The notes under the pieces: generated by a model
Seen by the model: only the letters and a program-made list of their open reading frames with translations
The model's database searches: none
What the model was told of the DNA's origin: nothing
Shown here: positions 7,813 to 16,900 of the stretch, one piece after another
How the letters are laid out: every line of letters begins with the position of its first letter
How positions within the stretch are numbered: position 1 is the first letter of the stretch
Position numbers and translations under genes: made by a program
Assembly: GCA_031267895.1 (NCBI GenBank)
Contig: JAIRYF010000017.1
Coordinates: forward strand, 1 to 33,272
Direction of reading: 5' to 3'
Length of the DNA: 33,272 bases
Origin: Candidatus Methanoplasma glyptotermitis
Lineage (GTDB): Archaea > Thermoplasmatota > Thermoplasmata > Methanomassiliicoccales > Methanomethylophilaceae

Positions 7813-10059
7813 TCAGTCGCACTTTGTCCATCCGCACGATTTGCAGATGTTGCATCCACCCTGAAATTGCAGTTCATCACCGCATTTTGGGCATGGGTTG
7901 ACTGTGGATTTGGCTTTGGCTGCGTTCTCTTCGTTCTCGGCCTCGAACGTTATTCCTTTCACCTCTCTCTGCATCTCATTGTGCATGTCCAGAAGTGCCC
8001 GTCCGATTGCCATCGGACAGCATGATCCCTTGCTCGTATCCCTTTTAGTGAATGTTCTGACGACGTACGAAGGACACGAACCGCAGCTTTTGAGCTGATC
8101 GACAATGGAGTTGATGTCGCACCCGCTCCTAGCGGCCAGAGAAATCATTCTCGATAGGCCGATCATAAAGTTGTTGCATCCTCCCGTGGAACCTTTGTTG
8201 AGATAGGCTTCCAGCAGTTCTCCGCTGTGAGGATCGAAGAATGCGGTGCAGTGAAGGCTTCCGCAGCCTGTCATCAGTTTCCTTTTCTTGCCTACCACAT
8301 CGTCCGCCACGTTGTCGACGAATCCTCTTTTCTTTCGCTTTCCGCTTTCCGCCTCTTCTTCTTTCTCCGACTCTTTCTCTTTTGCCGAAAGGATGCCTAA
8401 ACGTTTGCAGCCGTCTCTGAATACTGTGACACCTTTGCAGCCTATCTGCCAGGCGTACATGTAAAGGCCATAAACCTCCGTCTCCGGGAAATCATTCGGC
8501 AGGTTCACGGTTGAGCTGATGGATGCATCGATATGCATCTGCCACGTGCCCTGCAGATTGAGACGCTGTTTGTAATCAAGATTCTGAGCCGTTATGAAGA
8601 ACCTCGGAAGGTTATTTTCATCGCTTATGCCATGTCTGTCCATGTATTCTTTGACGACCGGAGTGTATACTTTGTAATATTCGTCGTGATCCGAGAGTGA
8701 AACGGTCCTCCTCTCGTATGAGTTGGCGAATATGGGTTCTATTCCGCCGGATACCCCTATCATTGTAGACAGCGTGCCGGTAGGGGCTATTGTGAGCAGC
8801 TGGGAGTTCCTCAGGCCGTATTTCTGGACGAGTTCTCTGGTCTCTTCGGTAGTGTTCTCCAGAAAATAAGGCGATTGCATGATGAGTTCTGTATTGCATT
8901 TCGGAAACTTTCCGTTCTCTTTTGCAAGCACTGCCGATTCCTGTATGGCTGTGTCTGCCATTATAAAGCCGATCCTGTGGCAGAAGTCCATGGCCTCCAT
9001 GGTTCCGTACTCAAGTTCAAGTTTGATCAGCATGTCGGCGAGTCCCATTATTCCGAGTCCTATCTGTCTCCAATCTCTGACAGAGTCTCTCTGCTCCTGC
9101 AGAGGATGCAGCGGCAATCCTTCATCCAGGACATCGTTCAGGCCCCTGACGCATATGCGTATGGTCTTTCTGAAGTCATCCTCGTCGAATTTTCCGTCAT
9201 TCACAAAAGCCGCCATGTTCATGCTTCCGAGGAGACAGCTTCCTCCTGCCGGAAGGGGTTCTTCGGCACAGGGATTCGTTCCTGCGTAGTGATAGTCGGG
9301 GAACTCGCTGAGGAGGTTCCACGATTCGATTCTGTCCCAATATAGGCACCCGGGTTCTCCGAAGTCCCAGTTCGCATAACATAGTTTTTTGAAGAATTCG
9401 TAGGCGTTCAGGTTCTTTTCGATTGCGTCTTTGGTCTCCGGACGGCGGAATTTCTGAACAAAGTTCTCTTTGTTCCTGACGCATTCCATGAACTTGTCCG
9501 TCATCCTTATCGACATGTTGGCCTTGGTCACCCGATCGACATCCGTCTTTACGTACATGAATTCCTCAAGGTCGGGATGTTCGCACGAGATTGACAGCAT
9601 CAGTGCGCCTCTCCTTCCGTGCTGTCCTATCAGGCCGGTGACCATCGAATACAGATCGGTGAACGAAACAGCTCCCGAGGTTTCCGATGCCGTATTGTTG
9701 ATCTTCGCGCCGCGCGGGGCGAGTTTCGAGAGGTCGATTCCGACTCCCCCTCCGTAACTGAATGTTCTTGCAAGTTTTCCTGCACACTCAAAAATAGATT
9801 CGATGGAGTCTTCTGGAGGGGTTACGACATAGCAGTTCGACAAGGTTATTTTCAGCCCTGTTTTGTGCAGACCGCGGTTGGCCAGTATCCGTCCTCCGAA
9901 AAGAAATTTCTTTTCTTTGATCATCTCTCTGATGTCGCCGTCCCCTTCGCTGACGCGGTCCAGCCACTGGTCGAAAGTCTCTCCGTTGTAACAGTACTTT
10001 TTCTGCCAAATATCAATGCCCAACCGGTTGTACTCACCTAACCATTCTTCAACTTCCAT
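7813..10059 (-). CDS. nrdJ: Adenosylcobalamin-dependent (class II) ribonucleotide reductase
   Basis: A 748-residue enzyme that reduces ribonucleotides to deoxyribonucleotides using adenosylcobalamin to make the thiyl radical, in the cytosol. Visible signatures are LSNCYV (C76, one of the redox cysteines), FSYGGGVGIDLSKLAPRGA (about 100-119), NPCAEEPL with the radical cysteine C264 and E266, and the long C-terminal region typical of NrdJ with SCPSYVVRTF. A zinc-ribbon tail (CPKCG and CKSCGW, near residues 720-746) completes the protein and probably carries the regenerating cysteines. Length fits the family. No class III nrdD or class I subunit is in the window. A hairpin in the leader may hide its ribosome-binding site. 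Confidence 0.95.
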   Translation of the reverse strand: MEVEEWLGEYNRLGIDIWQKKYCYNGETFDQWLDRVSEGDGDIREMIKEKKFLFGGRILANRGLHKTGLKITLSNCYVVTPPEDSIESIFECAGKLARTFSYGGGVGIDLSKLAPRGAKINNTASETSGAVSFTDLYSMVTGLIGQHGRRGALMLSISCEHPDLEEFMYVKTDVDRVTKANMSIRMTDKFMECVRNKENFVQKFRRPETKDAIEKNLNAYEFFKKLCYANWDFGEPGCLYWDRIESWNLLSEFPDYHYAGTNPCAEEPLPAGGSCLLGSMNMAAFVNDGKFDEDDFRKTIRICVRGLNDVLDEGLPLHPLQEQRDSVRDWRQIGLGIMGLADMLIKLELEYGTMEAMDFCHRIGFIMADTAIQESAVLAKENGKFPKCNTELIMQSPYFLENTTEETRELVQKYGLRNSQLLTIAPTGTLSTMIGVSGGIEPIFANSYERRTVSLSDHDEYYKVYTPVVKEYMDRHGISDENNLPRFFITAQNLDYKQRLNLQGTWQMHIDASISSTVNLPNDFPETEVYGLYMYAWQIGCKGVTVFRDGCKRLGILSAKEKESEKEEEAESGKRKKRGFVDNVADDVVGKKRKLMTGCGSLHCTAFFDPHSGELLEAYLNKGSTGGCNNFMIGLSRMISLAARSGCDINSIVDQLKSCGSCPSYVVRTFTKRDTSKGSCCPMAIGRALLDMHNEMQREVKGITFEAENEENAAKAKSTVNPCPKCGDELQFQGGCNICKSCGWTKCD

Positions 10060-10068
10060 ACGGTCACA

Positions 10069-10085
10069 CCCCTCTCCCGGAGGGG
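10069..10085 (-). promoter_or_regulatory. Hairpin overlapping the nrdJ Shine-Dalgarno sequence
   Basis: Read on the minus strand the leader contains CCCCTC-CGGGA-GAGGGG, a six-base-pair GC-rich stem whose 3' arm runs directly into GGGGTGTG, the likely ribosome-binding site 5-10 bases before the nrdJ ATG. If formed, it would hide the site and lower translation. No B12-box-like consensus is visible, so there is no reason to call a cobalamin riboswitch. Confidence 0.4.
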
Positions 10086-10225
10086 ATTGTCTTCAGTGTA
10101 ATTAAACCTGCGAAAGTTGGATGATATCATTGTCCATTGGTGTGAGGTGCCGTGGTCGGTTCCTGTTTTCAGACAGAAAGGATGTGTTCTGCAGTGATTC
10201 AGGACAGCCCCAGAAATAAATACAT

Positions 10226-10262
10226 TGAACTGACGGTTGCCGTTCAGAGTGCACAGGGCACT
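10226..10262. other. Two adjacent small hairpins
   Basis: TGAAC..CGG-TTG-CCGTTCA (10226-10246, with a bulge of three) and AGTGC-ACAGG-GCACT (10248-10262) sit side by side. On the minus strand they are followed by a T-rich run (about 10211-10225). This could be the end of a short minus-strand RNA or a terminator, but no promoter or partner gene proves it. Confidence 0.25.
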
Positions 10263-10445
10263 GTTTCGATGTGTATCCTCCAACGGAACATATCGTAGCT
10301 CCTGCCATCGGCCGAATGGTGAGAATAAAGCATTACGTTGCCTACAAGCATACGCCGTAACCGAACGATACCGTTTTTGGGCTGGGGAAAGTATAATAAG
10401 CCAATGGGCAATAGGGAACAGTAGCATCCATATCTCAGACATGGA

Positions 10446-10453
10446 TTTATTTT
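10446..10453 (+). promoter_or_regulatory. TATA box of psmB
   Basis: TTTATTTT lies about 34-41 bases before the psmB ATG. Initiation about 25 bases downstream would leave a short leader that includes the purine-rich GAAGGGA ribosome-binding site. Confidence 0.5.
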
Positions 10454-10486
10454 AGTTGCAATTCATTACGCAGCGAAGGGACAGAA

Positions 10487-11122
10487 ATGAACAAAGAGGA
10501 CATTCTTAAAACGGGAACAACAACCATAGGGTTGAAGATAAAGGACGGCGTGATCCTTGCGTCCGATCAGAGAGCGACGATGGGTAACGTGATCGCACAT
10601 AGCAATGTCCGGAAGGTATATCCTCTCGCGGATAATATCGGAATGACAATCGCCGGCGTAGTCGGCGATGCTCAGCTTATGGTAAGATTTATTCAGAGTG
10701 AAATATCGATATATTCGATGAAAAGAGGGTCGCCGATGTCGGTGAATGCGGCAGCTACGCTCGTAGGCAATGTTATGCGTAACGGATTCTATCTCGGACT
10801 CATTGTCGGAGGATATGACGCTTCTGGCGGACATGTCTTCAGTGTCGACGGTGCCGGCGGGTACATAGAAGATAATTACACTTCCATAGGTTCAGGTTCG
10901 GCCTTTGCGATGGGTTCTTTGGAAGCCTCCTACAAAGAGGGCATGACGAAGAAAGAGGCAACTGATGCAGCCATAACCGCACTCAACTCCTCCAGGAAAA
11001 GGGACAGCGCATCCGGAGACGGCATGATAATATCCCATATAGGACCGAAAGGATACGACGAGACACCGCAGGACCTGATAAGATCCCGTTGCGAAGAGCT
11101 TGGATTCAGATATCCGAATTGA
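10487..11122 (+). CDS. psmB: Archaeal proteasome beta subunit
   Basis: A 211-residue precursor of the catalytic subunit of the 20S proteasome, the main cytosolic protease core in archaea. A ten-residue propeptide ends in T9-G10, and cleavage would expose T11 as the N-terminal nucleophile (TTTIG). The other active-site residues are in place: D27 in SDQRAT (Asp17 of the mature numbering) and K43 in VRKVYPL (Lys33). The SGDGMI motif near 165-170 is also typical. Length is normal. The GAAGGGA sequence before the ATG is a reasonable ribosome-binding site. It lies just upstream of aCPSF1, a neighbour pairing seen in many archaea. Confidence 0.95.
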   Translation: MNKEDILKTGTTTIGLKIKDGVILASDQRATMGNVIAHSNVRKVYPLADNIGMTIAGVVGDAQLMVRFIQSEISIYSMKRGSPMSVNAAATLVGNVMRNGFYLGLIVGGYDASGGHVFSVDGAGGYIEDNYTSIGSGSAFAMGSLEASYKEGMTKKEATDAAITALNSSRKRDSASGDGMIISHIGPKGYDETPQDLIRSRCEELGFRYPN

Positions 11123-11158
11123 TCGCACGGATCAAATATTCGGGATTTTGCCGTAAGA

Positions 11159-11180
11159 GGCCTTCCCGCGGGAAAAGGCC
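11159..11180 (+). terminator. Hairpin between psmB and aCPSF1
   Basis: GGCCTT (11159-11164) pairs with AAGGCC (11175-11180) around an inner CCCGCGGG self-complementary core, giving a strong GC-rich stem. It lies 36 bases after the psmB stop and about 50 before the aCPSF1 start. There is no long T tract after it, so it may be a processing or stabilising structure rather than a terminator. Confidence 0.4.
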
Positions 11181-11228
11181 GAAGTATCAAACATTTTCAG
11201 GATTACCGTTGTAAGAAGCAGGATTTAC

Positions 11229-13133
11229 ATGAACCCCGATAGACTGTTCGAAAACCTCAGAAACGAGGTCAAGCGGCTGGTACCGTCTGATATGAATATA
11301 TCTGCGATTGAGTTCGAAGGCTCGGTTGTAATTATATACACTTCGGAGTACGATAAGTTCTCCGGCGACGATGACATACCAAGAATGCTCGCCCAGAATC
11401 TCAGAAGAAGAGTTGATATCCGACCTGATCCGTCGGCTCTTGCCGACCCCCAAAAGGTTGAGAAGAAGATACGTTCGATGATACCTGAATCCGCAGAGAT
11501 ATTCGACATAAACTTTCTGGAGGAAACCGGCGAAGCGATAATCGAGGCAATAAATCCTAATGAAGTCATGGGTAAAGAAGGGCAGTTGCTTTTAGACATA
11601 AAGAAAGAGTCGGGGTGGAATGTCAAGGTGATAAGAGCCCCTCCGATTCCGTCGAAGACAGTGTCCGACGTAAGGGGATACATAAGAGCGTACAGAGACG
11701 ATAGGCACAAAATGCTGAAATCTGTTGCAAGGAGGCTTGTAAGGCCGATGCTTGAAGGGGAACAATGGGTGAGGATGACTGCAATGGGGGGATTCAGACA
11801 GGTCGGAAGATCTGCGACCCTTCTCACCACAAGGGAGAGCAAAATACTCATAGATTGCGGTCTCGACCCCGGCAGCGATGCCACTCCGTATTTTGCTATA
11901 CCTGAGATTCAGCCGCTCAAAGACATAGATGCGGTGGTCGTCACGCATGCACATCTCGATCATTGCGGCACCCTGCCTGCACTTTTCAAATACGGATACG
12001 ACGGCCCGGTGTATTGCACCCCGCCGACAAGGGACCTAATGGCTCTTCTCCAGCTTGACAACATAAAACTCGGATTCGGGGAAGCGAAGAAAGCCTACTA
12101 TGAAGCTCAGCATGTCCGCAAAGAGATAATGCACACAATCCCGCTCAAATACAACGAAACCACCGATATCGCTCCGGATGTGAGACTGACGTTCTACAAT
12201 GCGGGACACATCCTGGGATCTGCCATAGCGCATTTCCATGTCGGGGACGGTCTGCACAATGTGGCCTTCTCCGGCGACACCAAATACGAGAAAACCTGGC
12301 TTTTCAATCCTGCTAACAGCAGGTTCCCCCGGTTAGAGACCTTGGTCATAGAATCTACATATGGCGGCCGCAATGATGTTCAGCCGTCAAGGAAGGATGC
12401 TTCCGATGAGATGAAGAGCATACTGGAGCATGCGTCAGAACTCGGCGGCAAGGTCTTGATTCCCGTGTTCGCCGTCGGGAGGTCGCAGGAGGTAATGCTT
12501 GTAATCGAAGAACTCATGCGCACAGGCAAGATCCCGACCATGAATGTGTATCTGGACGGTATGATCTGGGAGGCCACGGCAATACATACGGCATATCCGG
12601 AGTATCTCAACAGCCATCTCAGGACACAGATTTTCCAGCGGAATGAGAATCCGTTTCTGTCGCCGATATTCAAAAGAGTGGAGACATCCGCTATGAGGGG
12701 GGAGATATGCCACTCTCCGGACCCGTGCATTGTTCTCGCCACAAGCGGTATGATGTCGGGAGGTCCGGTTCTGGAGTATTTCAGAGAATGGGCTGACGAG
12801 CCTAAAAACACGCTGGTATTCGTCGGTTATCAGTCCGAAGGGAGCATAGGCCGCACAATACAGAGGGGACGCCGCGACATAACGCTTAATCAGAAAGGAA
12901 AATCGGTGTCTCTGAACATAGATATTAACCGCGTGACCGTTGATGGGTTCTCCGGCCACTCCGACCGCAAACAGCTGATGAAGTATATCGCATCGCTGGA
13001 ACCGAGGCCGGACCGGATCATAATCGGTCACGGCGAAGACAGGAAATGCGCAGATTTTGCCTCATCGGTCTACAAAAAGTTCAACATTGACGCGAAGGCA
13101 CCGTTCAATCTTGAAACTATCCGGCTGAGGTGA
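11229..13133 (+). CDS. fttA: aCPSF1/FttA, KH-domain beta-CASP ribonuclease (transcription termination factor)
   Basis: A 634-residue archaeal homologue of the eukaryotic cleavage and polyadenylation nuclease CPSF73; the family ends transcription genome-wide in archaea by cutting nascent RNA. Residues 1-145 form the two KH-like RNA-binding domains, with a GKEG loop in the second. The metallo-beta-lactamase core follows, with the zinc motif THAHLDHCG (H240, H242, D244, H245) and later GHILGSA, FSGDT and the SxxG-type LATSGMMSGGPV. The beta-CASP domain occupies about 380-500, and the C-terminal motif GFSGHSDR closes the active site. Length is normal for the family. The stop codon region also provides the ribosome-binding site of the following ubiX gene. 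Confidence 0.95.
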   Translation: MNPDRLFENLRNEVKRLVPSDMNISAIEFEGSVVIIYTSEYDKFSGDDDIPRMLAQNLRRRVDIRPDPSALADPQKVEKKIRSMIPESAEIFDINFLEETGEAIIEAINPNEVMGKEGQLLLDIKKESGWNVKVIRAPPIPSKTVSDVRGYIRAYRDDRHKMLKSVARRLVRPMLEGEQWVRMTAMGGFRQVGRSATLLTTRESKILIDCGLDPGSDATPYFAIPEIQPLKDIDAVVVTHAHLDHCGTLPALFKYGYDGPVYCTPPTRDLMALLQLDNIKLGFGEAKKAYYEAQHVRKEIMHTIPLKYNETTDIAPDVRLTFYNAGHILGSAIAHFHVGDGLHNVAFSGDTKYEKTWLFNPANSRFPRLETLVIESTYGGRNDVQPSRKDASDEMKSILEHASELGGKVLIPVFAVGRSQEVMLVIEELMRTGKIPTMNVYLDGMIWEATAIHTAYPEYLNSHLRTQIFQRNENPFLSPIFKRVETSAMRGEICHSPDPCIVLATSGMMSGGPVLEYFREWADEPKNTLVFVGYQSEGSIGRTIQRGRRDITLNQKGKSVSLNIDINRVTVDGFSGHSDRKQLMKYIASLEPRPDRIIIGHGEDRKCADFASSVYKKFNIDAKAPFNLETIRLR

Positions 13134-13137
13134 TGGC

Positions 13138-13680
13138 CTGAGGTCGGTAGTAGCGATCACGGGAGCATCCGGAAGCATATACGGAATACGTCTTCTCCGT
13201 GAGCTTCCGGGAGAGAAAATACTCGTGATGTCGAAGACCGCAAAGAAAATAATTCCCCGCGAGACGGGGATGTCAGTCGAGGATACAGAGGCACTGGCCG
13301 ACAGAGTATTCGAGGATGATGATCTTTTTGCACCCATATCTTCCGGATCATTCCGTTATGATTGTATGTTCGTCGCCCCGTGCAGCGAATCATCAGTCGC
13401 GAAGTTCGCATCCGGTGTGTCTGATACTTTGATATCCAGGGCGGTCTCGGTCTGTATAAAAGAGAGCAGAAAAACGATCCTTGTTGTCCGAGAGACTCCC
13501 AAAAGCACGATAATGCTGGAGAATGAACTGAAACTTGCGAGATGCGGTGCGGTCATAATGGATGCAAACCCCGGATTCTACCCCGGACCAAAATCTGCGG
13601 ACGATATCGTAAACTTTGTTGCCGGAAGATGTCTGGATGCGGCCGGCATCGACCACAGTCTGTACCGAAGATGGGAGTGA
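13138..13680 (+). CDS. ubiX: UbiX-like flavin prenyltransferase, probable CTG start
   Basis: About 180 residues. UbiX enzymes attach a dimethylallyl group to FMN to make the prenylated cofactor used by UbiD decarboxylases. The N-terminal FMN-binding motif VVAITGASGSIYGIRLL is intact, and PCSESSVAKFASGVSDTLISRA, the K-R-rich VVRETP and the C-terminal PGFYPGPKSADDIVNFVAGR segments are all family signatures. The first ATG in frame is at 13225, far inside the FMN-binding fold, and no ATG, GTG or TTG exists between the upstream in-frame stop (13126) and the conserved region. The only credible start is CTG at 13138, three bases after GGTGAT (13129-13134), giving MRSVVAITGASG. It begins five bases after the aCPSF1 stop codon, so the genes are coupled. 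No ubiD is in the window. Confidence 0.9.
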   Translation: MRSVVAITGASGSIYGIRLLRELPGEKILVMSKTAKKIIPRETGMSVEDTEALADRVFEDDDLFAPISSGSFRYDCMFVAPCSESSVAKFASGVSDTLISRAVSVCIKESRKTILVVRETPKSTIMLENELKLARCGAVIMDANPGFYPGPKSADDIVNFVAGRCLDAAGIDHSLYRRWE

Positions 13681-13682
13681 TC

Positions 13683-16559
13683 TCACTCCAAGTATATCGC
13701 AGGTCTTCCCGGGACCGCGGCCCTTGATTTATTCTGCGGGTCGTATATCTCCGGACTGTCGGCGGAAAACACATCGATTTCCGCACCCAACTCTTCTCTC
13801 AGGAAATCCTTTGCGGATGCCAGGATCAGGTACTCATCGATACTTGCCATACGTATCTTGGATTCCGAGGATGATCTGGCAAGGTCAGTAACCACTTTTT
13901 TTACGAACTCCGATACTGCTTTCCCGTTTTTCCTCATGTTCTCATCTGCCATGCACCTTTTGGTCAGCGCAGGGATGTCCGGATATTCGCCGTCCGCCGT
14001 ATCCAAGCTCATCCTTAACACATCCTTCTTCCATGACGGCGATGTGTAAAGTATTATCTTCTTTGGATCTGCCCCGGTCACCTTCCTGATCTGCGAAACA
14101 TCAGACATGATCTCTCTGATCAGCTCTTCTCCGTACTCTGCGGACCCGGACATCGGTCCGGCCTCGGGTATCTGCATAAGCGACACAAGACTGCCGAACC
14201 CGGCGAGGCTCCACATCTCCTCCGCAATGTGGGGCGTTATCGGTGTCATGCACCGAATCCAGATACTCAGTGCATCGGTGATCGTTTCTCTGTTGTTTCC
14301 GCCTCTTCTGCTGTACCATTTCAAATCATTCAGCATTTCGAAATAGATTTCCGTGGCTGTCTGCCTGAGATCATACTTCTCCATTGCGCACCTTATTGAT
14401 GAGATATGTCCGCCGAATCTTGATATCAGCCAGCTGTCTATCTCTTTCTTTTCGCCGGATCCGGCGGGTGAAAGAAGCTCTTCGGCCGCACCTATTATTC
14501 GGTCAAGTCTCTGACGGTACGTGACCACACTGTCCTCATTCCATTCCACATCTGCAAACATGGATGCGGCGTGGGCATAATAGAGCCTGAGCGCGTCTAC
14601 GCCGAACTGTTCCACGGCACCCGGTATCGGCTGCGCACCGCCTTTGGATTTTGATATTTTATTCTTCTTTCCGGTTATGTACCAATTGACAAGAATGCCT
14701 TTTGGCTGCATCTCATCTGGGAGTACCGCACGGTGGTTGAAAAGGAACACGGGAAAATGAACAGTCATATGTTCCTTTCCTCCCAGATTTATGTCGAGAG
14801 GATACCAATACTTCACATCCTCCCGTATCTCCCGAAGAATATCTTCCGGTATGTGTGTGTTCTCGGATACTTTCTTTGTTTCTCCTTTGCCGAGTATCAC
14901 ATGATCGAAGAAATCCTCTGTCATACTGTCAGGAGATATCCTTCCGTCATTAGCGTATATTGATATTATGTAATACAGAGGGTAGAGAGTGGAATCTGAT
15001 ATTGCTTCGATTATCCATTTCCCGTCTAACGGAAACTTGGTCCCGAGCCAGTTGCCCTGTCTGACGCAGGCGCGTTCCCTGAACCATCTGAGCGTGGCAT
15101 GCACATTCTCGCGGAATTCTGGAGGATGGATATCCATGCCGCGGCAGTGTTCGCCCGTCCTTTCGGTGAGGTCTTCGTCGCCATAGTTTATGAACCACTG
15201 ATCGTCAGTTCTTTTTACTCTCACAGGCATCCCGCATCTGCATACGACTTCTTCAGTAAGATCGTAGAACACCTCCGCCTCTCCCGAATCCAGCATCGCC
15301 CGTTTCATCTTTTCTTTAGCTTCTTCCACCCTCATTCCGGAGAAGGGACCGCAGGTATCTTTCATGCGGCCCATGTGATAGCCATCTTTGTAGACCTGTT
15401 TTTTGGCATCGTCAAGTCTCGGGTCTCCGGGTCTTTCGATACCCATTATTTTGATTATGTCTCCGGCAGGGAAATCTCCATATCCGTCTATTGATATTAT
15501 TGAGATCGGTGCCACGGAATCGACAAGTGATCTGGAAAGACCGTATTTTTCAGTCAGTTCCGGATCGTTTTTCAAAGCCTCCAGCGATATCCAGTCATCC
15601 GGAGCATCTGACGGAACGGATGTCACAAGACCGCTTCCGACATCCGGATCCGAGAACGATGCCGGGAACACGGGGATATCTCTGCATATCATGGGTGCTT
15701 TGCACATCCATCCTATCATATCCTTACCGGATACAGGTCCGAGAACCGTTATGCCATCTGCCTGCAGCCGCAATTTCTCTGCCGCAGGTTTAGAGACTAT
15801 CCACGTCTCGCCTTCCTTTTTGATACGGGTGTATTCTACATCGGGATTGACCCAAAAACACACTTGGCCGTAAACTGTCTCGGGCCGGAGAGTTGCTGCG
15901 ACCAGATATTCGTCTCCGTGTCTGAATTTGAGAAGGGTGTATTCCTGAACCTCTGCATTCCCGCCCTTGGAGATATCGGTCTCCGACGCATCGACGGCAA
16001 CCGGGCCGTGGACAGGACACGCGGGAGAGTAATACGGTTTCTGAATCAGCAGTCCGAGGTCGTTCAGTTTTCGGAACTGCCATTGGATGAATTTCCCGTA
16101 GTCAGGATACAAGGTGCATGTGAATCTTCTCCAGTCGGCAAGGAATCCGAATCTCTTCCAGTAATCGCTGACGTAAACCGTGTTAAAGTAATCCACGACC
16201 TTCATCGGGTCCGCGAGGTCCGCGAGTTTCTCCTCGGGGCAGCCGTTCCTCAGAAGATAGCCGATAAAGTCAGGATCGCCGTCCGAAACCTTCGAGGCGA
16301 GACTTATCGCGCCGTTCCCGGTCGCGTGCGTTCCCACCGGGAACATGACATTGTATCCTGTCATGCGCTTGTACCTGCCTATTGCATCGGCATATGTGTA
16401 ACCTCTCAGATGCCCGACATGAAGGAATCCGGTCACACCGGGATATGCGAATATTATCATGAATTTCGGCTTACCTGCCTGTCTTTCGGCATGGTCCAGT
16501 TCTTTATCGGACCACTCTGCCTGCCATTTCTTTTCAATCCCGCTGTAATCGTAAGACAT
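13683..16559 (-). CDS. leuS: Leucyl-tRNA synthetase, archaeal type
   Basis: About 958 residues. The enzyme charges tRNA-Leu with leucine. The class I HIGH motif appears as FLHVGHLRGYTYADAIGRYK, and KMSKS as KISKSKGG. The editing (CP1) domain carries the threonine-rich TLRPETVYGQ motif and the GTG-V-like VTSVPSDAPDDW segment, in the order used by archaeal and eukaryotic LeuRS. An anticodon-binding helical domain and an archaeal C-terminal extension follow. The longest frame begins at 16601, but that ATG sits inside a TATTTAA promoter element. The ATG at 16559 follows GAGGG by six bases and starts MSYDYSGIEKKWQ, a typical beginning, so I prefer it. It converges on ubiX with only two bases between stop codons. 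Confidence 0.93.
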   Translation of the reverse strand: MSYDYSGIEKKWQAEWSDKELDHAERQAGKPKFMIIFAYPGVTGFLHVGHLRGYTYADAIGRYKRMTGYNVMFPVGTHATGNGAISLASKVSDGDPDFIGYLLRNGCPEEKLADLADPMKVVDYFNTVYVSDYWKRFGFLADWRRFTCTLYPDYGKFIQWQFRKLNDLGLLIQKPYYSPACPVHGPVAVDASETDISKGGNAEVQEYTLLKFRHGDEYLVAATLRPETVYGQVCFWVNPDVEYTRIKKEGETWIVSKPAAEKLRLQADGITVLGPVSGKDMIGWMCKAPMICRDIPVFPASFSDPDVGSGLVTSVPSDAPDDWISLEALKNDPELTEKYGLSRSLVDSVAPISIISIDGYGDFPAGDIIKIMGIERPGDPRLDDAKKQVYKDGYHMGRMKDTCGPFSGMRVEEAKEKMKRAMLDSGEAEVFYDLTEEVVCRCGMPVRVKRTDDQWFINYGDEDLTERTGEHCRGMDIHPPEFRENVHATLRWFRERACVRQGNWLGTKFPLDGKWIIEAISDSTLYPLYYIISIYANDGRISPDSMTEDFFDHVILGKGETKKVSENTHIPEDILREIREDVKYWYPLDINLGGKEHMTVHFPVFLFNHRAVLPDEMQPKGILVNWYITGKKNKISKSKGGAQPIPGAVEQFGVDALRLYYAHAASMFADVEWNEDSVVTYRQRLDRIIGAAEELLSPAGSGEKKEIDSWLISRFGGHISSIRCAMEKYDLRQTATEIYFEMLNDLKWYSRRGGNNRETITDALSIWIRCMTPITPHIAEEMWSLAGFGSLVSLMQIPEAGPMSGSAEYGEELIREIMSDVSQIRKVTGADPKKIILYTSPSWKKDVLRMSLDTADGEYPDIPALTKRCMADENMRKNGKAVSEFVKKVVTDLARSSSESKIRMASIDEYLILASAKDFLREELGAEIDVFSADSPEIYDPQNKSRAAVPGRPAIYLE

Positions 16560-16601
16560 CTGAGCCCTCGGCTGTTGGTACGCTCTAATATTGGCCCTCA
16601 T

Positions 16602-16609
16602 TAAATAAT
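16602..16609 (-). promoter_or_regulatory. TATA box of leuS
   Basis: On the minus strand ATTATTTAA occupies about 16601-16609. Initiation about 25 bases further on would fall near 16577, between the long-frame ATG (16601) and the preferred ATG (16559). This supports the shorter protein. Confidence 0.5.
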
Positions 16610-16900
16610 ATTCCGCAATGCACAGGAGGCACGAACCGGTTTGGGTTTACTGGATTGTTCAGGGCAGATCGATCATTCCGTTAAAAACCGGTCTGCGAAT
16701 CTAAAATGAGTTATGTTTCTTAATACTCTGTGGCAGCACAGTCCATCCAGAAAACGGAACAAAGACCTATACGAAAGCTACATACCATAAATTTGGTAGA
16801 TGCCCGTTTCGATTTGATTCTGTGATGTATAAGTGACACGTTTTTGAAAAAATAACAGACCAGTTAACAATAATTTTTGAAAAGTAACAACCGCAGAATA

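Larger units (their letters stand above)
10060..10486. other. Divergent intergenic region nrdJ / psmB
   Basis: No protein gene that I can support. From the nrdJ side it holds the leader hairpin (10069-10085), then a pair of adjacent hairpins (10226-10262), and finally the psmB promoter (TATA at 10446-10453). The nrdJ promoter is not obvious; the stretch around 10097-10104 reads as TTTAATTA on the minus strand and is the nearest TATA-like sequence. Confidence 0.5.

Noticed and set aside
10060-10486. Cobalamin riboswitch upstream of nrdJ
   Set aside because: I see no B12-box consensus or large multi-stem fold, and such riboswitches are not expected in archaea.
16559-16601. Fourteen extra N-terminal residues for leuS
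   Set aside because: The upstream ATG lies inside the probable TATA element and has no ribosome-binding site, while ATG 16559 has GAGGG and a typical LeuRS beginning.
15864-16604. 246-codon plus-strand open frame
   Set aside because: It is antisense to the leuS coding region, which carries all class I synthetase motifs.
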